A stretch of 64,000 nt of DNA from Bryobacteraceae bacterium (GCA_025056455.1 JANWVY010000006.1:186001-250000), one strand, 5' to 3'; shown: positions 35,929-45,201, numbered from the stretch's first letter. Made by a program: numbers and translations. Notes: generated from the sequence alone by a model not told the origin.

Positions 35929-37134
35929 TTGATCCGGCGGATCTTCAAGGCGTTCGAGTATCGCGATTTTCGTCTCATGTGGCTCGGCGCCTGCACCTCG
36001 AGCATTGGCACTTGGATGCAAAAGCTGGCGCAGAGCTGGCTGGTGCTGGAGCTGTCTGGTTCTTCCCGGCTGCTGGGCTTGGACTCTTTCCTTGGTGAGA
36101 TTCCCATCCTGCTGTTCTCGCTGGTGGGGGGAGTAATCGCGGACCGGCACGACCGCCGCCATTTGCTTCTGGCCTCACAGGTCACGCAAATGACCTGTGC
36201 TTTCCTATTGGGCGCTTTGCTGGGTGCTGGAGTGGTGCAGGTGTGGCACATCCTAACGCTCAGTTTTGTAACTGGGCTGGCCCAAGCTTTTGGGGGACCA
36301 GCTTATCAGGCCTTGATTCCGCGGCTGGTCAAGGCGGAAGATTTGCCCAATGCCATCGCGCTCAATTCCATTCAGTTCAATCTGGCGCGCATCATCGGGC
36401 CGATGGTGGGGGGGCTTGCGATGGCCAAGCTAGGCGCAGCCTGGTGCTTTACCTTCAACGGGGCGTCGTTTATCGCCGTGATTGTTTCTCTCCTGTTGTT
36501 GCATGAGCGTTATGTGCCAGCGGAATCCTCCAAGTCGGTGATCGATAGCATGAAGGACGGTTTGGCGTTCATCCGCCAGCGCCGGGCCATGCGACCGCTC
36601 ATTGCGCTGGCCTTCCTGATGACCTTCCTGGGGATCCCGCTAGTGGTGTTTCTGCCCGTTTTTGCTCGCGATGTCTTTTTACAGGACGCCAATACCTACA
36701 CGTTGTTGTTGTCTGTGTCGGGCGCAGGTTCTGTCACCGGCGCCTTGACGGTAGCCGCCTTCGGTCACATCCGGAACAAAGGCAAGCTCACGTTGGCCAC
36801 GATGGGCGCGCTCGGCGTGTTGATGCTCGGATTCGCGTTGTCGCGAACTCTAATTTTGAGCTGCCTGTTACTGTTTTTGGGCGGAGCCGCGCTGATTATT
36901 TGCTTTGCCATGATCAGCTCGCTGGTGCAATTGATCACCTCGGATGAGATGCGCGGTCGTGTGATGAGCGTCTACAACGTTGCCTTCCGGGGAGGGATGC
37001 CGCTGGGCAGCCTGCTTTCTGGCGAACTCATTCATGACTTTTCTGCCCCGCCCGTCATTGCCGCCAACGGGGCCCTGCTGACTTTGCTGTCTCTTTACTT
37101 TCTATGTGCGCGCAAAGAGGTATCGGAGTTGTGA
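35929..37134 (+). CDS. MFS transporter (EntS-like)
   Basis: Major facilitator protein of 401 residues with about 12 hydrophobic helices, starting at TTG. The N-terminus IFKAFEYRDFRLMWLGACTS followed by MQKLAQSWLVLELSGSS is typical of the EntS-like/DUF894 exporter group, as is GGVIADRHDRRHLLLASQ (MFS motif A variant) and MRGRVMSVYNVAFRGGMPLG near the end. The transported compound is unknown. It follows the VOC gene closely. Confidence 0.88.
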   Translation: MIRRIFKAFEYRDFRLMWLGACTSSIGTWMQKLAQSWLVLELSGSSRLLGLDSFLGEIPILLFSLVGGVIADRHDRRHLLLASQVTQMTCAFLLGALLGAGVVQVWHILTLSFVTGLAQAFGGPAYQALIPRLVKAEDLPNAIALNSIQFNLARIIGPMVGGLAMAKLGAAWCFTFNGASFIAVIVSLLLLHERYVPAESSKSVIDSMKDGLAFIRQRRAMRPLIALAFLMTFLGIPLVVFLPVFARDVFLQDANTYTLLLSVSGAGSVTGALTVAAFGHIRNKGKLTLATMGALGVLMLGFALSRTLILSCLLLFLGGAALIICFAMISSLVQLITSDEMRGRVMSVYNVAFRGGMPLGSLLSGELIHDFSAPPVIAANGALLTLLSLYFLCARKEVSEL

Positions 37135-37155
37135 GGGTAAAATCGGAAAAGAACG

Positions 37156-37842
37156 ATGAGGCTAGCGGTTTCCTTTCTGCTGTTGGTTTTGACTGCGCTG
37201 GCGGCAAGTATTCCCGGTTTGAAGCGGGCGCGGGACCGGCAAGATCGCGCGGCGCTTGAGAAGATCGTGGCTGAGCTGGCAGCCAAAGCGGAACGAGCTT
37301 CCGACGACGCTTCGGCGCACTACCATCTGGCTCTAGCCGAATCCTACCTTGCGGAGGTGAACCTCGAACTCAAGCTCCGCAATGAAGCGAAGGCGGCCGC
37401 CGAGGCGGGGATCCGCGCGGCTGAAAAGGCAGTCGCTTTGCAGTCAGGAAATGCGGAATATCACCGGATTTTAGGCACGCTTTGCGGCCAGGTGATTCCG
37501 GCCAACGTCCTAGCGGGAATCCGCTACGGCAAGTGCGCCCTTGAGCACGTCAATAAAGCGATCGAGCTTAATCCCAAATCTTGGGAAGCGCATTTGAGCC
37601 GAGGGGTTGGCAATTATTACCTTCCGCCCAGCTTTGGAGGAGGCGTCGGGCTAGCCATCAAAGATTTTCAGAAGGCGATCGAACTAAACTCTCGTTCGGC
37701 GGACGCTTATCTTTGGCTGGGGGTGGCCTATCGAAAAACGAACCAATTTGCTGAGGCCCGCAAGGCGCTCGAAAAGTCCCTGGAGCTAAACCCGGACAGG
37801 TTGTGGGCGAAGGAACTTTTGGAGAAAACGCCCCGCGAATGA
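37156..37842 (+). CDS. Secreted TPR-repeat protein
   Basis: This 228-residue protein has a signal peptide (MRLAVSFLLLVLTALAASIPG) followed by about four TPR-type helical repeats. Examples are AHYHLALAESYLAEVN, AEYHRILGTLCGQVI, AHLSRGVGNYYLPPSFGGG and ADAYLWLGVAYRKTNQFAEA. It is probably periplasmic and a protein-interaction scaffold. Its stop overlaps the start of the next membrane protein gene in an ATGA arrangement, so the two are translationally coupled. Confidence 0.85.
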   Translation: MRLAVSFLLLVLTALAASIPGLKRARDRQDRAALEKIVAELAAKAERASDDASAHYHLALAESYLAEVNLELKLRNEAKAAAEAGIRAAEKAVALQSGNAEYHRILGTLCGQVIPANVLAGIRYGKCALEHVNKAIELNPKSWEAHLSRGVGNYYLPPSFGGGVGLAIKDFQKAIELNSRSADAYLWLGVAYRKTNQFAEARKALEKSLELNPDRLWAKELLEKTPRE

Positions 37843-39470
37843 AAGCTCATCTCGGCCCTGTGTGCGCCTTAGCGGCGTTGACCGCGATCAGTTTCTTCCA
37901 CTTTCCTGGCCATACTTACTTACAATCTGACACGCAAATCTACGTCCCGATTCTCGAGCGTTTGTGGGATTCGTCTGTCTTGGCCAAGGACCTTGTCGCG
38001 CAAAAGCCGCATGTTGCCTTCACCATGTATGACGAAGTGACCTTAGGTCTTCGCAGACTCACCGGGATGGGCGTGCGCGAGGGGCTTTTCCTCCAGCAGA
38101 TCTTTTTTCGCTTTGCCGCTTTGCTGGGTGTTTATTTATTTGGACTTACGCTGCAACAAGGAAAGGCAGCGGCGCTCTTGGTGGCGGCTTGCTTAGGTTT
38201 GGGCGCCACCATCGTGGGTCCAGCTGTTCTGGTGGTGGAATACGAGCCGAACCCGCGCACCAACGCCATTGCCTTAATTTTGCTAGCGACGGGACTGGTC
38301 GCCCATCGCCAACATTTTTTGGCGGGGGTAGCGGCCGGAACAGCCTTCCTCTATCACGTTCCGGCGGTATATCCGTTTTGGCTGTCGTACTTCGTGCTTT
38401 CCCTCATTCCTTCCGCCCCGGATTGGATGCGCCGGCGCATTCAGGGTCTAGCGCCCATGGCTGTGTCCGTCTTGATTCTCTTTTTGCTTTCGCAATGGCA
38501 ACCTGGAGTGAAGGAAAAACAGGAATTCTTCGCCACGATTGACGCGAGTCTCGAAAAAATGATGCGGGAGCGGGCCCCTTACAACTGGATTTCGCTCTGG
38601 CCGCCGGCCTATATCGGGCACTACTTGTTTTACGCAGCAGCTCTGTACGGGGCCTGGTTTCGCCTACGCAGCACTCTGGACCGCGATGTAGGTCTTTTGC
38701 TGGCGTGGATGCCCGCCCTAGGGTTGTTGAGCATGCCGGTTTCGTATCTGCTGTTAGAGCGTGCGAAATGGATTCTCATGCCGCAACTACAACCCATGCG
38801 GGCGCTCCTTTACGTGGTGGCGGTGGCTGTCATTCTTACTTGCTCCGCAGGTGTGATGGCAGCGCGGGCGGGGCGGTGGCCGGAGGCTCTAGCCTGGTTT
38901 CTGATCGCCTACAGCCCTTCTTCGCACACAAGAACCGTTCAAGTGCTCTTCGATTGGAGCAATCCTGCTTTTCGTGCGGCTGCGCTTACGGTTGTGCTCG
39001 TTGCGGCCTGTGCAGTGGCGGCGAGCCGCTGGCGCCGGGCTTGGCCAGCGCTGGTTGTGGTTGCTTTTCTGCCCTACTGGGCGATGCCGGCGCTGGCCAA
39101 AGTGCGCAATTACCCCGCGCTGCACCACGCCGAGCTCGATGAATTGTCCCGCTGGGCACGGGAGAAGACCCCGCGCGAAGCCGTTTTTCTGTTTCCGGAC
39201 ATGGGAAAAGCGCTTGTCCCTGGCGTTTTTCGGGCCCAGGCGCTGCGCACCGTCTACGTCGATTGGAAGGGTGGCGGCCAAATCAACTTCTTGCGCGACT
39301 TCATCAAGGTCTGGCTGCCGCGTTGGCAAGAGACGATGGCGCAAGGCTTTCTGGGCGATCTGTTGGCCTACCGCCGGTTTGATATTGATTACGTCGTGCT
39401 CAGCAAAGCGGTCAAGGGCCAACAACCGGTGTTTGAGAACCGCCGCTACTATGTGTACAAAATCCGTTGA
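37839..39470 (+). CDS. Polytopic membrane protein, function unknown
   Basis: Membrane protein of about 543 residues with roughly ten hydrophobic segments and a soluble C-terminal part after about 425. I do not recognise a named family. The overall layout (short cytosolic N-terminus, a first loop with YLQSDTQIYVPILERLW, many helices and a C-terminal soluble tail) recalls lipid-linked sugar transferase-like proteins, but no catalytic motif is identified. The frame can start at 37803, but ATG 37839 overlaps the TPR stop (ATGA) and is preferred. Confidence 0.75.
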   Translation: MKAHLGPVCALAALTAISFFHFPGHTYLQSDTQIYVPILERLWDSSVLAKDLVAQKPHVAFTMYDEVTLGLRRLTGMGVREGLFLQQIFFRFAALLGVYLFGLTLQQGKAAALLVAACLGLGATIVGPAVLVVEYEPNPRTNAIALILLATGLVAHRQHFLAGVAAGTAFLYHVPAVYPFWLSYFVLSLIPSAPDWMRRRIQGLAPMAVSVLILFLLSQWQPGVKEKQEFFATIDASLEKMMRERAPYNWISLWPPAYIGHYLFYAAALYGAWFRLRSTLDRDVGLLLAWMPALGLLSMPVSYLLLERAKWILMPQLQPMRALLYVVAVAVILTCSAGVMAARAGRWPEALAWFLIAYSPSSHTRTVQVLFDWSNPAFRAAALTVVLVAACAVAASRWRRAWPALVVVAFLPYWAMPALAKVRNYPALHHAELDELSRWAREKTPREAVFLFPDMGKALVPGVFRAQALRTVYVDWKGGGQINFLRDFIKVWLPRWQETMAQGFLGDLLAYRRFDIDYVVLSKAVKGQQPVFENRRYYVYKIR

Positions 39471-39556
39471 ATCCGTCTCGCTGGCTGGAGTCTGTCTACG
39501 GGAGCGGACAAGCATAGGTTTTCGAACTGGCCGTCTCAGAGTGATACCCTATATTC

Positions 39557-40114
39557 ATGCGATTACTTGTACTTGTTGCTGCGGCGGCCACCTGCTCTAG
39601 CCTTGCCTTCGGCGCGGATAAACCGGGAGCGATTAAGGCAGTTGGGAAGCCCGGACGCGCCGGGGTCTGGATCGACGGAAAATATGTAGGCCCGGCGAGC
39701 CGCTTTACGGTGACGGAAAAGTACCCCGTGGATCCCGGTGAGCACGAAGTGACGCTTCGAGATCCGCGTTACGAAGACTTTACGACGAAGGTGACGGTGG
39801 CGCCCGGAAAGACGGCCAAAGTGAGATACAAGCTGAAGGAAGTGCCGCTCGCGCCTCCGCCCTACGGCCGGTTGCGTTTTGGGGGAGGCGAGGCCGAGTC
39901 TTTCATTTCTGTGACGGCGGGCGATGTGACTCCAGTGTTCATCAACGACCGTTTCTATGGCTACGTCGATGAGCTAAACAACGTAGGTGGGGGGCTGCTG
40001 TTGCCTCCTGGCGAATACAAGCTGCGGGTCGAGTCGCCAATCAATGGCACGATCAATCAGGACATCAAAATTGAGGCCAATAAGGTCACCGTGGTTCCGT
40101 TGAAAGGGAAGTAG
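39557..40114 (+). CDS. Secreted PEGA-like domain protein
   Basis: This 185-residue protein has a signal peptide (MRLLVLVAAAATCSSLAFG). A PEGA-like beta-domain follows, with AGVWIDGKYVGPASRFTV, DPGEHEVTLRDPRYEDFTTKV and PGKTAKVRYKL. A second, related beta-unit at about 115-185 has PVFINDRFYGYVDELNN, PPGEYKLRVESPINGT and IEANKVTVVPLKG. PEGA domains are envelope-associated and often near secretion systems. Its last 29 bases overlap the 3' end of the convergent ribokinase gene. Confidence 0.75.
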   Translation: MRLLVLVAAAATCSSLAFGADKPGAIKAVGKPGRAGVWIDGKYVGPASRFTVTEKYPVDPGEHEVTLRDPRYEDFTTKVTVAPGKTAKVRYKLKEVPLAPPPYGRLRFGGGEAESFISVTAGDVTPVFINDRFYGYVDELNNVGGGLLLPPGEYKLRVESPINGTINQDIKIEANKVTVVPLKGK

Positions 40115-41048
40115 ACTGCTGGAGGAAGGCGTCGACTTCGGCGCGTGAGGGGATGGAGGCCTGTGCGCCCGCTTTGGTGGTCGAAAGGGCCGCGGCGGCG
40201 TTGGCGAAACGCAGGGCCTCGCCTAGTGGGCGGTCCTCAGCCAAGGCAATGGCGAGAGCCCCATTGAAGGTGTCGCCCGCCGCGGTGGTATCGACCGCTT
40301 GAACGGGGAAGGCTGGGGCGTGGATCTCTTGATGCCCATCCCACCACAGGCAGCCCTTTTCACCTAGTTTCAAGAGCACGGCCCCGACGCTGGTGCGAGT
40401 CCGCAGCTCGCGCGCCAGGCGTGCGGCTTCCTCGAGATCAAGCGAGCGAGGGGCCGAGCCAAGCAGCATGCAAGCCTCGGTTTCATTTGGAGTCAAAATA
40501 TCCACCAATGACAGCAGCCCAGCGTCCAGTGTCCGCGCAGGCGCGGGATCGAGAATCGTGGCAGCTTCTTCTTGCCGCGCCAGTTGAAGTCCTGCCGAAA
40601 CCGTCTCAAGCGGAGTCTCGAGCTGAAATAACGCATAGTCCGCGTTGCGAAAGGTAGAGCGCAGTCCTCCGAGGTCTGCGGGCGTGAAGACAGCGTTTGC
40701 GCCCGGCGCGACCACGATCGAATTGCGTCCTTGCCGGTCCACCCAGATCATGGCGACTCCGGTGGGTTGGGACTTTGTGGCGTGCACGGCGCTCACATCC
40801 ACGCCAGCCGCAGCTAAGCTCGCTTTGAGGTGGTCGGCAAAGAGGTCATAGCCCACACGCCCGGCCATGCGGACTGCAACCTCGCCCCGGGCCAGCTTCC
40901 CGCAAGCGCAAGCCTGATTGGCCCCTTTGCCGCCTGGGAGCATTTGAAAGTTTGAGCCGAGCACGGTTTGGCCGGGGGCTGGAAGTGTCTCCACCGACAG
41001 CACAAAGTCCATGTTCAGACTGCCGGCCACCACCACCAGAGGCTTCAT
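40086..41048 (-). CDS. rbsK: Ribokinase (PfkB family)
   Basis: Sugar kinase of 320 residues that phosphorylates ribose at O5. The N-terminal SLNMDFVLSVETLPAPGQT, the substrate loop LPGGKGANQACACGKL and the catalytic DTTAAGDTFNGALA (anion hole and base Asp) all match ribokinase better than fructokinase. It starts at ATG 41048, 10 bases downstream of the DUF507-like gene stop. Its 3' end overlaps the PEGA-like gene by 29 bases. No ribose transporter is nearby, so it may salvage ribose from nucleosides. Confidence 0.9.
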   Translation of the reverse strand: MKPLVVVAGSLNMDFVLSVETLPAPGQTVLGSNFQMLPGGKGANQACACGKLARGEVAVRMAGRVGYDLFADHLKASLAAAGVDVSAVHATKSQPTGVAMIWVDRQGRNSIVVAPGANAVFTPADLGGLRSTFRNADYALFQLETPLETVSAGLQLARQEEAATILDPAPARTLDAGLLSLVDILTPNETEACMLLGSAPRSLDLEEAARLARELRTRTSVGAVLLKLGEKGCLWWDGHQEIHAPAFPVQAVDTTAAGDTFNGALAIALAEDRPLGEALRFANAAAALSTTKAGAQASIPSRAEVDAFLQQSTSLSTEPR

Positions 41049-41058
41049 CCGGAAGGGC

Positions 41059-41649
41059 TCAACGCGATGCTAAATCGATGCCGAAGCGCTTCAACTCTTC
41101 TGCGTAGTAGCGTTTGTGAAGTAAGTCCCACTCCTCGCTGCCTTCGGGAATATCGCGTTTTTGGGAACGAATTTTCGCGCGCGCGGCGCGGTCCACTTTC
41201 TCTTCGATGCCGAGCAAATCGGTGATTACTCTCACCATTTCCAGGCGGACGTCATTAGGTTCCTTTTTGAGCCGGAAGTAGCGCTCCTTGCGTACAGCGG
41301 TGATAAGCTTGTGTGAGATGTCGGTGATTTTGTCGCGCGAAAGCTTCATGCCATCGCCCGTATCGCGTCCGGAGGCGCGAATGACCTTGCGCTCCTTCAC
41401 CATCTGGTTTTTGATGCGGCGGAACATTTCTTGGTAGCTGACGCCCTCACGCCGCATATAGTCGGCATACTGGGCGAGAATTTCACGAACTTCTTCGTTC
41501 AGCCGGTCCTCGACGGCAAGTTCTTCCTCGATGATGGAAGCCAGTACTTGAGCACCGCTTACGGGGTTGGAAGTTTCAAGGATGTGAGGGTGAAGCCTCT
41601 TGACGATTTCGCGTCCAAGATACTGAATGAATTCGGAGGCAAGTAGCAT
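41059..41649 (-). CDS. DUF507-like protein with two related halves
   Basis: This 196-residue cytosolic helical protein resembles DUF507. The second half (from about 100, MKLSRDKITDISHKLITAVRK) is the clearer match, with VRVITDLLGIEEKVDRAARAKIRSQKRDIPEGSEEW; the N-terminal half (EFIQYLGREIVKRLHPHI, IIEEELAVEDRLNEEVREIL) follows the same pattern, so it seems an internal duplication. Function is unknown. It is preceded by an excellent promoter (41674-41703) and followed closely by the ribokinase gene. Confidence 0.75.
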   Translation of the reverse strand: MLLASEFIQYLGREIVKRLHPHILETSNPVSGAQVLASIIEEELAVEDRLNEEVREILAQYADYMRREGVSYQEMFRRIKNQMVKERKVIRASGRDTGDGMKLSRDKITDISHKLITAVRKERYFRLKKEPNDVRLEMVRVITDLLGIEEKVDRAARAKIRSQKRDIPEGSEEWDLLHKRYYAEELKRFGIDLASR

Positions 41650-41673
41650 TCTTGGGCGTTAATTCAATTCGCT

Positions 41674-41703
41674 AGTGTACTGGTACGGCGGCGGGAGTGT
41701 CAA
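41674..41703 (-). promoter_or_regulatory. Strong sigma-70 promoter of the DUF507-like gene
   Basis: On the minus strand an exact TTGACA (41698-41703) and TACACT (41674-41679) are separated by 18 bases, 24 bases before the ATG. It is one of the two best promoter matches in the window. Confidence 0.6.
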
Positions 41704-41824
41704 ACTCGAGCGCAGTGACCTGGCGGCGAAAGGGTAATTGCAGACAGCCGTTGCCAGGGCTGAACGTAGCGCCAGGCCTTGGGAGAGCGGTTTACAGTTG
41801 AAGGAACCGGCCTTGGGCTGAGCT

Positions 41825-43384
41825 TCACTCAAAGCTCACATGGAGACCCTGGCGAATGACCGAGTGTTTCTGAAATTCTTCGCGTTTGTATGGGAAATCG
41901 CTCCGGTAATGGCCTCCCCGGCTTTCTTGGCGCGCTTCGGCGCAACGCGCGATGAGGCCGGCTACAGTGAACAGGCTGCGCAGTTCAAAGTGGCAGCGCT
42001 CGGGCATGGCGATTGTGCGGTGGCGCGTTTCCTCCAAACGGTCTAACAACAGCCGTAATCCGTTTGCATGGCGCACAAGACCGGCATGCTGCCAGGCGAG
42101 TTCGCGCAGCTCGTTTTCTTCGATTTCGGGGAAGACAAGGTTTGGCGGCTGGCTGCGAGTGGGAGCTGGCCGGCCGGTCCAGTCCTTCATGGCCGTGCCG
42201 GCGCGGGCCCCGAAAACAACGCCTTCCAGTAGCGAGTTGCTAGCAAGACGGTTTGCGCCATGAACACCCGTACAAGCAACCTCGCCCGCAGCGTAGAGCC
42301 GGGGAACATTGGTGCGGCCATGCAAATCGGTCCGGACGCCGCCCATGGCGTAGTGTGCAGCGGGATGCACTGGAGCGGGCTGCCGCTCAAGATCGATGCC
42401 AAAGTGGAGGCAAGTTTCATAGATGCGCGGGAAGCGCTGGCGAATCCCGCTTAAGTGGGTGAGGTCCAGATAGACGTGATCCTCGCCCGAGGCGGCAAGT
42501 TCTTCGACAATGGAGCGGGAAACAACGTCTCGCGGCGCCAGTTCCGCCAAAGGATGACGCGCGAGCATGAAGCGCTCACCCTTCCGGTTGCGGAGGTAGG
42601 CGCCTTCGCCACGCAAGGCCTCGGATAACAGAAAGCGGGGCGCACCCTCAAGGTGCAGCGCTGTAGGATGAAACTGGACGAATTCGATATCGCTGATGTC
42701 AGCGCCGGCTCGTGACGCCATGGCTACTCCGTCACCCGTGGCCACGTCCGGGTTCGTCGTTTCCTTGAAAACGCGGCCCAGGCCGCCAGTTGCCAGCAAA
42801 ACCGCGCGGGCGCGGATGGAGATGAGTTGTCCGCGGTTGCCATCAAGGGCTAGAACACCGACCACTTCGCCATCCTCAACGAGCAGATCAGTGACGGAAG
42901 CAAAGCTCTCAAAGCGGATCCGGGGCAGGGAAGCAGCTCGCCAGTAGAGGGTGCGAACAATTTCTCGGCCTGTCGAGTCTCCGTGGGCGTGCAGGACGCG
43001 CGAGCGCGAATGCGCTCCTTCGCGGGCAAAAAGTAGCTTGGAACCCTCGCGGTCAAACTCGGCGCCCCAGTGAATCAGTTGCCGGATGGCGTCCGGTCCT
43101 TCCTCAACCAGCACGTGGACCGCATCGCGGTTACATAGCCCGTCGCCGGCTGCAATGGTGTCTTGCTCATGGAGCTCGATCTGGTCGTCGTCGCTCAAGG
43201 CCGCGGCAATGCCGCCTTGTGCATACTGCGAAGCCGATTCTTCCATACTGTCTTTGGCGAGAACGACGACTTCGCCCGCTTTGCAAAGCTCGACTGCGGC
43301 GCGGAGTCCGGCGACGCCCGCGCCAACTACGAGAAAATCCGTGGTCAGTATTTCAGGAGGCTGTCCGATGCCTCCATGGTACAA
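41825..43384 (-). CDS. nadB: L-aspartate oxidase
   Basis: FAD-dependent enzyme converting aspartate to iminoaspartate, the first step of de novo NAD synthesis; 519 residues. FAD-site VVGAGVAGLRAAVEL lies near the N-terminus. YAQGGIAAALSDDDQIELHEQ, the catalytic-site HPAAHYAMGGVRTDLHGRT and LYAAGEVACTGVHGANRLA are family signatures. The C-terminal domain is typical. The start is TTG 43384, with few alternatives; it lies inside or beside the 5' end of the divergent aroB gene. nadA and nadC are not in this window. Confidence 0.93.
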   Translation of the reverse strand: MYHGGIGQPPEILTTDFLVVGAGVAGLRAAVELCKAGEVVVLAKDSMEESASQYAQGGIAAALSDDDQIELHEQDTIAAGDGLCNRDAVHVLVEEGPDAIRQLIHWGAEFDREGSKLLFAREGAHSRSRVLHAHGDSTGREIVRTLYWRAASLPRIRFESFASVTDLLVEDGEVVGVLALDGNRGQLISIRARAVLLATGGLGRVFKETTNPDVATGDGVAMASRAGADISDIEFVQFHPTALHLEGAPRFLLSEALRGEGAYLRNRKGERFMLARHPLAELAPRDVVSRSIVEELAASGEDHVYLDLTHLSGIRQRFPRIYETCLHFGIDLERQPAPVHPAAHYAMGGVRTDLHGRTNVPRLYAAGEVACTGVHGANRLASNSLLEGVVFGARAGTAMKDWTGRPAPTRSQPPNLVFPEIEENELRELAWQHAGLVRHANGLRLLLDRLEETRHRTIAMPERCHFELRSLFTVAGLIARCAEARQESRGGHYRSDFPYKREEFQKHSVIRQGLHVSFE

Positions 43385-43393
43385 CGGTTGGGT

Positions 43394-44467
43394 ATGGCTG
43401 TTTTTCGGGTAGCGGCGTCCTCAAGCGCCTATGACGCCGTTGTCGAACGCGGCATTCTCCAGCGAGCAGCAGAGTTTCTCCCTGCAAAAGCCGGCGCGGT
43501 GTTTGTGGTAACGACGGAGGATGTTTGGCGGCTGCATGGCAGCACACTCCAGAGCGCACTCGGACGGCGACTTCGCCAGGTGCTGTTTTTTGCGGGTGGA
43601 GAAGAACACAAGCGATTGAGCGAAGTCGAACGCCTAGCCGAGGAGCTGGTGCAAGCCGGCGCTGACCGCTCGAGTCTTCTGGTTGCGTTTGGGGGAGGAA
43701 TTGTTAACGACGTCGGCGGATTTCTCGCCGCCATCTTCATGCGGGGCATCCCGGTTTTGCAAATTCCAACCACTTTGCTGGCTCAGGTCGATGCCGCAGT
43801 GGGGGGAAAAACTGGGGTCAACTTGGTTTGCGGGAAGAACTTGGTGGGAAGCTTTCATCAGCCCGTCGCAGTGCTGATTGATCCTGACGTTCTGCGCACC
43901 CTGCCTGAGAGAGAATACCGCGCCGGCTTGTTCGAGATCATCAAATGCGGTGTGATCCGAAGTCCGCGCCTGTTCGATTTGCTGGTGACGCGCCGGGCCG
44001 ATGTTTTCGCACAGACACCAGCGGTTGTGGAGGAGATGATCGGCGAATCTGTGCGAATCAAAGCTGAAGTCGTGGCGGCGGATGAAAGGGAAGGGGATCT
44101 CCGCCGCATCCTGAATTTTGGCCATACGCTGGGTCACGCCTTAGAGGCGGAAACCGGCTACAGCCGTTTTCTCCACGGCGAGGCTGTGGCTTTCGGCATG
44201 AAGGCAGCGACGCATTTAGCGCGTCTGGCGGGAGTGTTAGGGCCAGAGGACGGCGAGCGAATTCTCTCTTGCGTGTCTGCTTATGGTCCCATCCCTTCGC
44301 TCGAAGGCATCCAGGCTTCGGCCCTCGTGGCGCGGCTCGGCGCCGACAAAAAGACTGTTCAAGGGAAGGTGCATTTCGTTCTGCCGGAAAGGATTGGCGC
44401 CGTAAAAATTGTTTCTGGGCTGGAAGAAGCAAAGATTCTCGAAGCTACCGAGGCGGCCTTGCGATGA
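43394..44467 (+). CDS. aroB: 3-dehydroquinate synthase
   Basis: NAD- and zinc-dependent enzyme that closes DAHP to 3-dehydroquinate in the shikimate pathway. The NAD-binding GGGIVNDVGGFLAA and substrate-binding PTTLLAQVDAAVGGKTGVN are present. The zinc ligands are Glu in EIIKCGVI, His in HTLGHALE and His in LHGEAVAFG. The open frame extends upstream into nadB, but ATG 43394 gives the normal length (357 residues); ATG 43376 is possible. The stop overlaps the ubiE/menG start as ATGA. Confidence 0.95.
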   Translation: MAVFRVAASSSAYDAVVERGILQRAAEFLPAKAGAVFVVTTEDVWRLHGSTLQSALGRRLRQVLFFAGGEEHKRLSEVERLAEELVQAGADRSSLLVAFGGGIVNDVGGFLAAIFMRGIPVLQIPTTLLAQVDAAVGGKTGVNLVCGKNLVGSFHQPVAVLIDPDVLRTLPEREYRAGLFEIIKCGVIRSPRLFDLLVTRRADVFAQTPAVVEEMIGESVRIKAEVVAADEREGDLRRILNFGHTLGHALEAETGYSRFLHGEAVAFGMKAATHLARLAGVLGPEDGERILSCVSAYGPIPSLEGIQASALVARLGADKKTVQGKVHFVLPERIGAVKIVSGLEEAKILEATEAALR

Positions 44468-45201
44468 AGGCAGCGGGTACCACGCCGGACGGAGTTCAGG
44501 GAGAAGAACAAGTCGCGCGCTGGGTCCGTGACATGTTCTCCCAGGTGGCGGGCCGGTATGATCAACTCAACCATTTGTTGTCATTCCAATTGGACCGCTA
44601 CTGGCGCTTCCGTACCGCTCAGCGCGTCCAGCAGGTCCTCCAAAGACCTGATGCGCGAGTGCTGGATCTTTGCTGCGGGACTGGTGATCTCTTGGTCGAA
44701 CTGGAGAAACGAGCTGGCCGGCCGCTGATGGGCAGCGACTTTTGCCACCCGATGCTGCTAGGAGCAAGGACCAAGATCGACGCTCGGCGCTTGCGCTCGC
44801 TTCTTTTTGAAGCGGACGCCTTACGTTTGCCGCTCGCCGATCAAAGTTTGGATCTCCTGACGGTAGCCTTTGGGGTACGCAATTTCGCCAATTACCGGAA
44901 AGGTTTCGAAGAAATGAAGCGAGTGCTCAAGCCCGGTGGGCTCGCGGCCATTCTGGAATTTTCTCAACCGCGTACTCCGATTTTTGCCTCGCTGTATGCG
45001 TTCTACTCCAGGCGGGTTCTACCCGCAGTAGGCGGCTGGATTTCGGGTTCGCGCTCAGCCTACGTCTATCTCCCTGATTCGGTTCGCAAGTTTCCCGACG
45101 CCGAGCAGCTTGCGATGCTGCTCAGAGAGTGTGGCTTCCGCGAAGTTGAATTCGAACGTTTGACGTTCGGTATTGTTGCGCTGCATCTGGCGACCGCATA
45201 A
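44464..45201 (+). CDS. Quinone biosynthesis methyltransferase UbiE/MenG
   Basis: Class I SAM methyltransferase of 245 residues that methylates demethylmenaquinone or a ubiquinone precursor. VRDMFSQVAGRYDQLNHLLS and YWRFRTAQRV are the N-terminal UbiE/MenG signature, followed by LDLCCGTGDLL (motif I), LTVAFGVRNFANYRKGFEEM (with RVLKPGG) and the C-terminal YVYLPDSVRKFPDAEQL. ATG 44464 overlaps the aroB stop by 4 bases. In an organism with menaquinone the MenG role is more likely; the quinone type is not shown here. Confidence 0.92.
   Translation: MKAAGTTPDGVQGEEQVARWVRDMFSQVAGRYDQLNHLLSFQLDRYWRFRTAQRVQQVLQRPDARVLDLCCGTGDLLVELEKRAGRPLMGSDFCHPMLLGARTKIDARRLRSLLFEADALRLPLADQSLDLLTVAFGVRNFANYRKGFEEMKRVLKPGGLAAILEFSQPRTPIFASLYAFYSRRVLPAVGGWISGSRSAYVYLPDSVRKFPDAEQLAMLLRECGFREVEFERLTFGIVALHLATA

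Noticed and set aside
41775-41817. Two direct copies of GGCCTTGGG in the nadB downstream gap
   Set aside because: Nine-base copies 34 bases apart are weak evidence in a GC-rich sequence and do not form a clear hairpin or known site.
43163-43393. Upstream extension of the aroB frame
   Set aside because: These codons overlap nadB and precede the normal AroB N-terminus; ATG 43394 gives the usual length.
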